From a virus, in the IMG/VR virus record IMGVR_UViG_3300005264_000218, positions 1 to 22,287 of that record: a stretch of DNA of 22,287 nt, one strand, 5' to 3'. Shown piece after piece: positions 12,197 to 19,640 of this stretch; position 1 is the stretch's first letter; each line of letters starts with the position of its first letter. The position numbers were made by a program, and so were the translations under genes. Below the pieces are notes generated by a model. It saw only the letters and a list, made by a program, of their open reading frames with translations, made no database searches and had not been told where the DNA came from.

Positions 12197-13255
12197 GTGA
12201 TAAGATACTCAGGAAGTAAAAGTAAAATTATTGATAAGATACTTTTGATAGTAGATGAATATAGACCATCAGTTGTAATGGATGGGTTTGCTGGGAGTGT
12301 AAGAGTATCAAAGGCACTGAAACAATCTGGGTATTCTGTTATATGTAATGACATCAATGAATGGAGTTATATTTTTGGTCAATGTTTTTTATTGAACAAA
12401 CAACCATCTCAGTATTATACAGAAAAAATCAATCATTTGAATAACTTACAACCAATTGATGGATGGTATTCAAATAATTATGGTGGTATTGATAATAATG
12501 GGTCATCTATTCAATTTGATAGTAAGAAAAGAATGTGGCAATTACATAATACAATGTTATTGGATGCTATAAGAGATGAGATTGATATAATAAGTGATAA
12601 TGAGATTGAAAAATCAGTGTTGCTTACAGGTCTTATATTGGCACTTGATAAGGTTGATAATACAATGGGACATCAAACATCTTATTTGAGGGAGTGGTCA
12701 CCTCGATCATATAAGAAATTAGAATTACAAGTGCCTGATTTTATTATTGATAATAACAAACACCAAGTATATCAGGATGACATCTTTGATTTATTGGATA
12801 GACAACAGGCTGATTTATATTATTTTGATCCACCATATGGGTCAAATAATGATCAGACACCAACAACAAGAGTGAGATATACATCATATTATCATATTTG
12901 GAAGACAATCATATTGAATGATAAACCTGATGTATTTGGTGCATCAAATAGAAGGTGTGATAGCAGGGACAAGTATTCAGTATCTATTTTTGAGGAGTAT
13001 AAGAAAGTGGATGGGAAGTTTATAGCAGAGCAGGCAATTGATAATTTGATAGGTAAGGTTGCATCAGGTGTGATTGTGATGTCATATAATAATAATGGCA
13101 GAGTGCCAGTAGAATTACTGAAAGATAAGTTTGATAAGTGTATCAGTTTTGATCATAAATCAAATACAATGACTAATATGACAACCAACAAACAATGGGT
13201 CAATATAAATCATAACACCAATCAAGAGTATTTATTTATAAAGGATAAAAGATAA
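12197..13255 (+). CDS. D12-class DNA adenine N6-methyltransferase, second
   Basis: The protein has 352 residues. YSGSKSKII (4-12), motif I DGFAGS (29-34) and catalytic DPPY (211-214) define the D12 class, and the length is normal. The motif I continuation VRVSKAL is less canonical than the usual G-x-G-like sequence but keeps FAGS. The start is GTG 12197 after AAAAGG; the nearest ATG frame is blocked. The stop overlaps the terminase copy 2 start (TAATG). It is distinct from the D12 enzyme at 1962-3077. It probably protects phage DNA at another site. Confidence 0.85.
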   Translation: MIRYSGSKSKIIDKILLIVDEYRPSVVMDGFAGSVRVSKALKQSGYSVICNDINEWSYIFGQCFLLNKQPSQYYTEKINHLNNLQPIDGWYSNNYGGIDNNGSSIQFDSKKRMWQLHNTMLLDAIRDEIDIISDNEIEKSVLLTGLILALDKVDNTMGHQTSYLREWSPRSYKKLELQVPDFIIDNNKHQVYQDDIFDLLDRQQADLYYFDPPYGSNNDQTPTTRVRYTSYYHIWKTIILNDKPDVFGASNRRCDSRDKYSVSIFEEYKKVDGKFIAEQAIDNLIGKVASGVIVMSYNNNGRVPVELLKDKFDKCISFDHKSNTMTNMTTNKQWVNINHNTNQEYLFIKDKR

Positions 13256-13715
13256 TGGATATAAAGATTGACCTTAGTAATATACTTGAAGTAATGAATC
13301 CTGCCTTTCATTGGTTATTGGTGAATAAGTCAAGATTTGTTGTATTGAAGGGTGGTGCTGGGAGTGGCAAGTCATTCTCTGTGATACAGGCTTTATTATT
13401 CAAGATACTATATCCTATGCTGATAGTGCAGAGCCTCAAAGAATCAAACAAGCAAGAAATCACAACATCAATATGAAGAAAAGCAATAAGTCAATTCTTG
13501 ATGGTATTGACCTCATAAAAACAAAGAAAATATGTGTTACAAAGAGAAGTGTCAATGTAATCAATGAGTTAGGGACATACAAATACGCTGACATCAAAGA
13601 CCAAAAAGAAGTGAAAGAAGTGCCTTTGAAGATTCATGATCATACTATGGATGCTATAAGGTATTGTATTTACACCCATTATGGAAGGAAGAGAAACTTT
13701 GGTGTTGTTACATAA
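13255..13715 (+). pseudogene. terL: Terminase large subunit, copy 2, deleted and frameshifted
   Basis: The N terminus nearly repeats copy 1 (MDIKIDLSNILEVMNPAFHW) with Walker A GGAGSGKS, but after about residue 57 (QALLFKIL) the sequence jumps to the nuclease end. The jump is out of frame: the first frame stops at 13476, while a shifted frame encodes YADSAEPQRIKQARNHNINM and continues to 13715 (DAIRYCIYTHYGRKRNFGVV). Walker B, the linker and the first nuclease Asp are lost. N-terminal DNA is about 85% like copy 1, the C-terminal protein only about half, so copies diverged unevenly. It cannot make a working motor. Confidence 0.85.
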
Positions 13716-13749
13716 ATATAAACGAACAAATGATATAAATATAAATGAA

Positions 13750-13778
13750 TTGAAAATTACAATGTGGAGTTGTCGTCT
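13750..13778 (+). promoter_or_regulatory. Packaging-gap element, short copy 3, portal leader
   Basis: TTGAAA (13750-13755), ATTACAA, then TCGTCT (13773-13778) follow the order seen in the 60-nt element at 15791. AATATAAAGGAA follows in both, giving the SD for the portal ATG at 13800. It is shorter and lacks the hairpins, so homology is moderate. Confidence 0.5.
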
Positions 13779-13799
13779 TTCAATATAAAGGAAAATAAT

Positions 13800-15788
13800 A
13801 TGAGCTTAGTATTGAGTAGAGGCGTCTGGGTTGATTCAACAACCATACAGGAACCAACATCTACGAAAAATTACCAAGATGTCTTATATGCTGTAAAAAA
13901 TAACAGACTGGAAAGTTGGGCAGCCAATAGTCAAGAATCTTTTGCTACCAATTATACCATTCATAGAGCTATATCTCTTATTGCGTCCAATGTGGCATCA
14001 GTGCCCTTACGCTTCTATAAATCAAATGGTGATTTACTACCGCCTGATAATCCAATTTCAAAACTATTCAATAGACCAAATGCATCCACTTCAAACTACG
14101 AATTCTGGGAACAATCTATCATAAACTTATTGATATATGGTGAGTGTATGATATATCTAAATTCAAATGATTACAATAGAATTGCTGAGATGTTTGTTGT
14201 TAGTCCTAAGTTTATGCGTCACCAACTCAATAAAGAAACAGGACAAATTGAAAGATGGGTATATAATGATAAAATCCCTATGGATGCAGAAGATGTAGTA
14301 TTCCTGAAACTCCCTAGCCTATCTGGTGTAAGGGGTATGTCACCAATTGATACTATTCTCACTGAATTACAAACAGATGAAGAAGCATCTAAGTTCAACC
14401 AATCTTATTTCAAAAATAGTGCTCAGGTTGGTGGTGTATTATCAACACCAACAGATAGTGAAATCTCCATTGAAGAACTCAAGAAGGTTGTTACTGAATG
14501 GAACAATAGTCATCAGGGAAGTAATAAAGCTTACAAGGTGGCTGGTTTATTGGGTGGAATGCAGTATAAAGAAATCAGTGCTTCAATGTCTGATATGCAA
14601 TTTCTCCAAGGTAGAAAAGATTTTAGAGATAAGATTATGACACTACTTGGTGTCAATCCTACTGTGATGGGTATTGTAGAGGATGTCAATCTTGCTAATG
14701 CATCTATGGCAATGAGACAATTCACTGAACTTACAATCATACCACATCTAATGAGATTTCAACAGAAGTTCAATTCAACAATCTTTTCAAATTTCTATCC
14801 TGATATATTCTGTAAGTTTGATATTGGTTCAATAGAGGCACTCAAATCAGATCTCAAGAAACAACTTGAATCAGCTAAAGAATTATTGATGATGGGATAT
14901 ACAAGAAATGAGATAAATGAAAGATTAGAACTTGATATGCCTGATACAGATGATAATGAGGACTTACTCCCAATGAACTTGGTTCAAAGGGGTGTTGCTA
15001 ATTTATTACATACGCCTGTTGCACCAACACCAGAGAAATCAGTTGAAACAGAAGTTATTGATATAATTGAAAAATTACCTGCTATTGAAAATAAACAAAC
15101 ATCTTACAGGGACAATTTCTTGAAGGTTCAAAATGGTCAAGAGAGACCATTTCATAAGAAGATGAAAAGTTATTTTTACAAACAACGTAGTAAGGTATTG
15201 AAAATAATGGCTGATGCTAAGAATGTGCATAATATAACAAATGCTCTTGGTTCATTGATTGAGAGTGAAAATAAGAGATTGAAAACAGCATTAACACCAT
15301 TATATGAAAATACAGTTGAAGCTGGTCAAAATCTAGCACTTGGAACACTTGGTGAAAAAATGATTTCAAAAGAACTTATATCATTTGATGCTATGTATAA
15401 TAGATTGAATAAAATTATTGGTATAAACAATACTACATTCAATCAAATCAAGATGGAATTATATGATGGGGCAAATGAAGGTGAAACAATAGACCAAATG
15501 GCTAAAAGAGTTAGGGGTGTCTATAATATGGCAGAAAAAAGAAGTTTGATAATTGCAAGAACAGAGACATCTACATTGATAAGTGAAACAACCTTTGATG
15601 TGTATAAATCCAAAGGTGTAAGAAAAAAGAATTGGATAAGCACTAAAGATAATAAAACAAGACAAACACATACACAAAATGATAATGATGGTGAAATACC
15701 AATGGGCAAAACTTTCAGTGGGACTGGTGAACTCTTTCCAGGAGAAGTGAATTGTCGGTGCTGCATTTCTCCAGTAATCACAATTTAG
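13800..15788 (+). CDS. Portal protein fused to a MuF-type head morphogenesis domain
   Basis: I start at ATG 13800 because AAAGGA precedes it; a GTG at 13764 lies in the repeated leader. The 662-residue protein has an HK97-family portal domain to about residue 420 (ANYTIHRAISLIASNVASVP-like stem helix; KIMTLLGVNPTVMG and SMAMRQFTELTIIPHL near the wing). The C-terminal about 120 residues form an SPP1 gp7/Mu gpF domain: ARTETSTLISETT, then NWISTKDNKTRQTH and PGEVNCRC. The portal forms the dodecameric vertex for DNA entry; MuF proteins assist head assembly and may enter the host with DNA. Fusion of both is known in some phages. No lesion is seen. Confidence 0.9.
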   Translation: MSLVLSRGVWVDSTTIQEPTSTKNYQDVLYAVKNNRLESWAANSQESFATNYTIHRAISLIASNVASVPLRFYKSNGDLLPPDNPISKLFNRPNASTSNYEFWEQSIINLLIYGECMIYLNSNDYNRIAEMFVVSPKFMRHQLNKETGQIERWVYNDKIPMDAEDVVFLKLPSLSGVRGMSPIDTILTELQTDEEASKFNQSYFKNSAQVGGVLSTPTDSEISIEELKKVVTEWNNSHQGSNKAYKVAGLLGGMQYKEISASMSDMQFLQGRKDFRDKIMTLLGVNPTVMGIVEDVNLANASMAMRQFTELTIIPHLMRFQQKFNSTIFSNFYPDIFCKFDIGSIEALKSDLKKQLESAKELLMMGYTRNEINERLELDMPDTDDNEDLLPMNLVQRGVANLLHTPVAPTPEKSVETEVIDIIEKLPAIENKQTSYRDNFLKVQNGQERPFHKKMKSYFYKQRSKVLKIMADAKNVHNITNALGSLIESENKRLKTALTPLYENTVEAGQNLALGTLGEKMISKELISFDAMYNRLNKIIGINNTTFNQIKMELYDGANEGETIDQMAKRVRGVYNMAEKRSLIIARTETSTLISETTFDVYKSKGVRKKNWISTKDNKTRQTHTQNDNDGEIPMGKTFSGTGELFPGEVNCRCCISPVITI

Positions 15789-15790
15789 TG

Positions 15791-15850
15791 AAAATCATAA
15801 CTACTTGAAATTATTACAAGTCATTCGCTTTTCCGCTAGGCGAATCGTCT
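15791..15850 (+). promoter_or_regulatory. Packaging-gap element, copy 4, protease leader (best folded)
   Basis: The first 42 nt match 7964-8005 with two differences. Two perfect hairpins are visible: ACTTG/CAAGT (15803-15807 with 15817-15821) and ATTCGC/GCGAAT (15823-15828 with 15840-15845, 11-nt loop). TCGTCT follows at 15845-15850, then an A-rich stretch, AAAGGA and the protease ATG at 15874. It is most likely an RNA leader or processing site. Confidence 0.7.
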
Positions 15851-15873
15851 AAAAAATATAAAGGAATAAAATA

Positions 15874-16311
15874 ATGGAACAAAAAATAATAAAGTATTCA
15901 ACTGAGAAAGCTCAAAAGACAGATAAAGAAAGAGTGTTGAGGTTTATTGGTAGTGATGCAAAAAAAGATAGAGATGGTGATATAGTTGATGGTTGGAAGC
16001 TAACAGAGTATAAGAAAAACCCTGTTGTATTGTTTTCTCATAATTATCACGAAGCACCTGTAGCCAAGACAAAAAAGGTTTGGGTTGATAAAAGCACTAA
16101 TCAATTGATGTTTGAGATTCAATTTCCAGAGGCATCAGTTAGTGCTATTGGGGATTCTTTATTCAAATTATACAAAGGTGGGTTTATGTCCGCTACAAGT
16201 ATTGGCTTCATTCCTGATTATGATAAGATTGAGTATCCTAGAAAGAAGGGTGGTCCGAATAGAATAATGAAAGATGTTAATTTGTTAGAGATTTCACTGG
16301 TGTCTGTTTGA
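15874..16311 (+). CDS. Prohead protease (HK97 U35 family), C terminus lost by frame change
   Basis: This is a 145-residue serine protease core that would cleave the capsid delta domain during maturation. His56 (SHNY), Ser109 (ATSIGF) and Glu139 (LLEISLV) mark the active site by family pattern. The family continues EISLV-SVPANP, but here the frame stops with TGA right after SLVSV. An open frame shifted by one base (16310 onward) continues with an acidic domain. So the core is complete but the C-terminal part is separated, probably by a small deletion. Relatives are about 180-225 residues. SD AAAGGA precedes. Activity of the core alone is uncertain. Confidence 0.8.
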   Translation: MEQKIIKYSTEKAQKTDKERVLRFIGSDAKKDRDGDIVDGWKLTEYKKNPVVLFSHNYHEAPVAKTKKVWVDKSTNQLMFEIQFPEASVSAIGDSLFKLYKGGFMSATSIGFIPDYDKIEYPRKKGGPNRIMKDVNLLEISLVSV

Positions 16312-16324
16312 GATAGTAGATGAC

Positions 16325-16576
16325 TTGGAACTTGACCAAATAGCAAAGTGGTTAGATGATGATACAGATGAAAAAATACTGGATGATAAGACTGATGTGG
16401 TTCTTGATAAAGACATTAATAATGAAACTGATTATGATGCCCTTCTCAAAGAAGTCAAACAAGAGATAGAAGATGACAAGAAAGAGAATTACTTCTATAA
16501 GTTGTTTGAAGAGTATAAAGAAACCATTGAAACAGAAGATGACATCTACCAAGAGATGATAGATGAATTATCATAA
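16325..16576 (+). CDS. Frame-shifted acidic C-terminal part of the protease gene
   Basis: The 83-codon frame could use TTG 16325 but has no SD, and open reading extends upstream to at least 16304 in the same frame. The product is highly acidic (KWLDDDTDEKILDDKTDVVL) and then helical (YKLFEEYKETIETEDDIYQE). Acidic helical tails of this kind occur at the C termini of some phage proteases and scaffolds. It is best read as the detached tail of the protease gene; independent translation is doubtful. Confidence 0.45.
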   Translation: MELDQIAKWLDDDTDEKILDDKTDVVLDKDINNETDYDALLKEVKQEIEDDKKENYFYKLFEEYKETIETEDDIYQEMIDELS

Positions 16577-16617
16577 TATGAAAAAATATAACAATTGGTA
16601 TAAATAGTAATAACAAT

Positions 16618-16672
16618 ACCTGATTGGTTCCTGTTAAAAGGGTGACTATCTCATACGAGAGACCAATCAGGT
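16618..16672 (+). promoter_or_regulatory. Three-way-junction-like RNA in the capsid leader
   Basis: An 11-bp perfect outer stem pairs ACCTGATTGGT (16618-16628) with ACCAATCAGGT (16662-16672). Inside are two small hairpins: TCCT/AGGG (16629-16632 with 16639-16642) and TCTC-ATAC-GAGA (16649-16660). No U tract follows, so it is not a classical terminator. With the next hairpin it forms an unusually structured 5' leader before the major capsid gene. Confidence 0.65.
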
Positions 16673-16692
16673 TATATAACAATCAAAAATAA

Positions 16693-16734
16693 TACAAGGT
16701 GTCAGGGTGAAAACCATACTGACCATCACTTGTA
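16693..16734 (+). promoter_or_regulatory. Hairpin with GAAA tetraloop before the capsid gene
   Basis: TACAAG/CTTGTA (16693-16698 with 16729-16734) closes a helix containing GTCAG/CTGAC (16701-16705 with 16719-16723) and GGT-GAAA-ACC (16706-16715), a GNRA-type tetraloop. A 3-nt bulge ATA separates the inner helices. It ends 43 nt before the capsid ATG. It could stabilise the abundant capsid mRNA, act as a processing site or regulate translation. Confidence 0.6.
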
Positions 16735-16777
16735 TTTGATGATATAAACAACAATTAAAATATATGAGGTAAATATA

Positions 16778-17938
16778 ATGGATAAAAAATTAGAACTAAA
16801 AGGCTTACTGAGAGAATTGATGGATGAAGAAACTGCAAAGAAAGAAATCGCAAAAAAAGACGAAGCTTATGCTAAACTTCTTGAAGAAAACAAAGCTCTC
16901 AAAGAACTTGAGGAAAAAAGAAAAAATGCTAAAGGCAAAAACGTTAAACTCAACACACCTACTGGTGAATCAGTTGATTTTATCTACAAGGGTTGGGATT
17001 TGAGAAATCAATGTGCTGATCTTACTATTGCTAGTGAAGAAACAAAAAATGAGATTGCAAAGTTTTCTATTGATATGATTACTAAAGCATCACTGGGTGA
17101 AGGAAATACTGGTGCATATCTTGTTCCTGATAGTTATGAAAATACTATTATGGCACTTGCAAGATTACAATCAATTGCCCTTCAAGAATGTAGAATTTTC
17201 AACATCTCCAGAGATGTATTGAAAATTCCTGTTGAATCAACTAATACAGCTGTTGATATTCAGGCATTTGGAACAGCCAATACTGAGAGTGATCCTGTAT
17301 TATCACAGATTACACTTGATATGAAACGTATCGGGAATTACTCTGAAATCTATAATGACTTACTTGAAGATTCAGTATTTGACATTTCAAGTTGGTTAGC
17401 ATCTATGGGTGCTGAAGCAATTGGGATGGAGATTGATAATAACGTTCTTGGTTCAGGAACTGGTTTCACAGGTAATGCTTTGACTGATGCTGGTTCAACT
17501 GTTACGGTTGGAACATCTGCTTCAACTATTGCTGACCTTTCTTACAATCATTTCTCACTAGCTGTTGCTGAATTGAGTGAGAATCAAGTTGGTGGAGCTA
17601 AGTTTTATATGAATAAAATTGGTGCCCATTATGTAAGAACACAGAAAGATGATAATAACAGACCAATTTTTCAGCTTCCTACAGCTGATAATGCTGGGCA
17701 ACTTTATGGTTATGATGTTAGATTGAGTGACAAAATAACTGGTGCTCCTGCAACTACAGACCCATTTGTATTATTTGGCAACTTGAAAAATTATGCTCTT
17801 GGTATTAGAAAGGGTATGGAGTTTCAAATCAATCCTTACATCAAAATGAAAGAAGGAATTAGCCAATTCATTTTAAGTGCACGTGTTGATGGTGATGCTC
17901 TTATGGATAGTTCATTTGTAAATATCGCTATTGGGTAA
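16778..17938 (+). CDS. Major capsid protein, HK97 fold
   Basis: This 386-residue protein assembles the icosahedral shell. Residues about 1-55 are a charged coiled coil (delta or scaffold domain) expected to be removed by the prohead protease. Residues about 100-386 read as HK97 fold: ASLGEGNTGAYLVPDSYENT, the region ISRDVLKIPVE, DISSWLASMGAEAIGMEID in the spine helix region, and the C-terminal end KEGISQFILSARVDGDALMD. SD GAGG precedes the ATG. An elaborate structured leader precedes it and a strong hairpin follows, fitting a highly expressed gene. I see no truncation. Confidence 0.92.
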   Translation: MDKKLELKGLLRELMDEETAKKEIAKKDEAYAKLLEENKALKELEEKRKNAKGKNVKLNTPTGESVDFIYKGWDLRNQCADLTIASEETKNEIAKFSIDMITKASLGEGNTGAYLVPDSYENTIMALARLQSIALQECRIFNISRDVLKIPVESTNTAVDIQAFGTANTESDPVLSQITLDMKRIGNYSEIYNDLLEDSVFDISSWLASMGAEAIGMEIDNNVLGSGTGFTGNALTDAGSTVTVGTSASTIADLSYNHFSLAVAELSENQVGGAKFYMNKIGAHYVRTQKDDNNRPIFQLPTADNAGQLYGYDVRLSDKITGAPATTDPFVLFGNLKNYALGIRKGMEFQINPYIKMKEGISQFILSARVDGDALMDSSFVNIAIG

Positions 17939-17986
17939 TTGAAAACCTTATCAGTAAGTCCATTTATTTGGACTTACTGGTTTCAA
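17939..17986 (+). terminator. Strong hairpin after the capsid gene (terminator or attenuator)
   Basis: AGTAAGTCCA (17953-17962) pairs with TGGACTTACT (17969-17978) across a 6-nt loop. TTGAAA...ACC and GGTTTCAA extend the helix outward to 17939-17986. The T tract is weak, so partial termination or 3'-end protection of capsid mRNA is likely, lowering expression of downstream genes. Confidence 0.7.
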
Positions 17987-18005
17987 TTTATAGAGGGGAT
18001 GCAAT

Positions 18006-18182
18006 ATGATAAAGCAAAGTGAAAATAAAATGATTGGTGAGAGAATTAACAAAGATGAATTGACAAATCAAGTATGGATATGTGTATCTTGCAACAGATA
18101 CAAAATACAACCTGATAAACCACAAGATTGTGCTTGTCATAATCCAATATATGTTGTTGATTTAACTAAAAGGATAGAATAA
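18006..18182 (+). CDS. Small zinc-ribbon protein after the capsid gene
   Basis: The frame MIKQSENKMIGERINKDELT... runs 58 codons to TAA. It has CVSC (26-29) and CAC (42-44), a probable zinc ribbon. SD GAGGGG lies 7-8 nt upstream. It ends one base before the head-tail connector ATG. I do not know a named family; similar tiny zinc-ribbon ORFs sit in phage head modules. The role is unknown. Confidence 0.65.
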   Translation: MIKQSENKMIGERINKDELTNQVWICVSCNRYKIQPDKPQDCACHNPIYVVDLTKRIE

Positions 18183-18183
18183 T

Positions 18184-18762
18184 ATGAGTATATCACAATA
18201 TAGCCTGGTGGCACTGAATGATGTCAAATCTTATCTTGGTATATCAGGTTCAAACAGTGACACTGATGATGTCATTGGTGATTTGATTGATAGTGTATCT
18301 GTCTTATTTGAGACATATTGCAACAAGAAAATTATGTCAAGAGAATATGAAGATGAAATATATGATGGTAATGCAGGTAATAGATTATTTACTAGACAAT
18401 ATCCTATTACATCAATAGATTCCATTTATGATGATACTGAGTGGAACTTTGGCACTGATACTTTAATACCATCTGGTGATTATATGATTCATCCTGATAT
18501 GAATAATGTTTATTTCAAAGATAATATACTTGATGATGGTGTTGGAAATATAAAGATTACTTATACTGCTGGATATGAAAGTGTCCCAGCAGACATAAAA
18601 CATTGTTGTATTCTTGAAGTCATAAGAAGATTCAATCATAGGAAGAAACCAGAAGTATCAAGTGAGACACATAATGATGGAAATGTTATTTTTGATATGA
18701 ATGCATTATTGAAAGAGACCAAAATTATACTGAACAAGTATAAAAGGTTTTGTGTTGTATAA
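18184..18762 (+). CDS. Head-tail connector protein (HK97 gp6-like)
   Basis: This 192-residue protein begins with the typical connector pattern: LNDVKSYLGISGSNSD, then DVIGDLIDSVSVLFETYCNK. The central RLFTRQYPITSIDSIYDD and the IKITYTAGYESVPADIKHCC near the middle are classic for the phage gp6/DUF connector family (strand then helix). It forms a ring under the portal that links head and tail. Position after capsid and before gp10-like fits. The stop overlaps the next start as TAATG. Confidence 0.8.
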   Translation: MSISQYSLVALNDVKSYLGISGSNSDTDDVIGDLIDSVSVLFETYCNKKIMSREYEDEIYDGNAGNRLFTRQYPITSIDSIYDDTEWNFGTDTLIPSGDYMIHPDMNNVYFKDNILDDGVGNIKITYTAGYESVPADIKHCCILEVIRRFNHRKKPEVSSETHNDGNVIFDMNALLKETKIILNKYKRFCVV

Positions 18763-19190
18763 TGGCTTTTGCAGAAGTAACATATAGCTCAAGAGCTAAT
18801 ATTGGTAATTTACCAAAGGAGTTCAAGAAGTTCTTTTACAAAGGTATAAGTGATGCAATGCTTTATGCTGAAAATAAGTCAAAAGAAAGCATTGGAACAT
18901 CAGGCAAACCTGGTGTAATTTCTGGTCATTTACGTAGAAGCATTCAAGGTAGAAGTAATAAAGAAAAGGGAACACTATCAAGTGATGTTATATATTCAGC
19001 AGTCCATGAATATGGTGCAATAATCACACCAAAAAAAGCAAAAGCCTTGAGATTCAAGATTGGTGATAGATGGGTTACAACACAAAAGGTTGTTATTCCA
19101 AAAAGACCATTTCTCAGGCCAGCCTTTGAAGACAATATGAAAGATATTGAAGCAATTATCAAAAATAGAGTAACGGAAGGGATGTCATAA
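18762..19190 (+). CDS. HK97 gp10-like head-tail joining protein
   Basis: This has 142 residues from ATG 18762 (TAATG overlap; the upstream in-frame start at 18750 is within the previous gene). The pattern SGHLRRSIQ, SAVHEYGAI and KRPFLRPAFEDN is the signature of the HK97 gp10 family (Arg-rich Ser helix, then VEYG, then RPFLRPA). The family joins head connector to tail. It is complete and normal in length. Confidence 0.85.
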   Translation: MAFAEVTYSSRANIGNLPKEFKKFFYKGISDAMLYAENKSKESIGTSGKPGVISGHLRRSIQGRSNKEKGTLSSDVIYSAVHEYGAIITPKKAKALRFKIGDRWVTTQKVVIPKRPFLRPAFEDNMKDIEAIIKNRVTEGMS

Positions 19191-19637
19191 ATGGATCAAA
19201 GAAACGAGTTATTGTATCAAATTGAAACTGATATAAAAGAAAAGCTTACAAAGGTGAATGGATATAATTTTACACCTGCTGTAGTCAAACGTGGCATCCA
19301 TTCTTGGAATGACTTTCAAATCAAACCTGCAATCTGTTTTACATTCATTGATGAGAAACCTTATGAATCAGGCAACTATCAAAAAACTTATAGTAATATA
19401 GATACAAAAGAGATAAGGCTAATGTTCTATGGATATAATGATAGTGAGTATGGAAATAGTGATATGATTTTCACAATGGCTGCTGATATGGAAACCTTCT
19501 TGAAATCAAGCGATATGACAGAGAATGAAGATATGATTGTTAATGGGTTGGAAATAAAAGAGGCAGGTTCAAGTGATCCTATCAATAGTTTTTTGATGGA
19601 TGTATCTCTTATTTACAACTATAAAGATTTGACTTGA
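19191..19637 (+). CDS. Probable tail-completion (tail terminator) protein
   Basis: This 148-residue protein starts directly after the previous stop. It has an N-terminal helix (DQRNELLYQIETDIKEKLTK), then strands (AICFTFIDEKPYES, KEIRLMFYGYN), typical of tail terminator proteins that cap the tail tube. Assignment rests on position between gp10-like and tail tube genes as much as sequence. Two stops (TGA, TAG) end it, immediately followed by an endonuclease remnant. Confidence 0.65.
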   Translation: MDQRNELLYQIETDIKEKLTKVNGYNFTPAVVKRGIHSWNDFQIKPAICFTFIDEKPYESGNYQKTYSNIDTKEIRLMFYGYNDSEYGNSDMIFTMAADMETFLKSSDMTENEDMIVNGLEIKEAGSSDPINSFLMDVSLIYNYKDLT

Positions 19638-19640
19638 TAG

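Noticed and set aside
13729-13742. T4-type late promoter (TATAAATA) before the portal gene
   Set aside because: A single match in very AT-rich DNA, with no T4-like late sigma visible and no repeat before other late genes.
15459-15781. Minus-strand frames opposite the portal-MuF C terminus
   Set aside because: The plus strand carries conserved MuF motifs; the minus frames have no initiation signals.
16300-16325. Programmed +1 frameshift like release factor 2
   Set aside because: GTT TGA G resembles the site, but the internal Shine-Dalgarno is missing and the family PANP segment is absent, pointing to a deletion.
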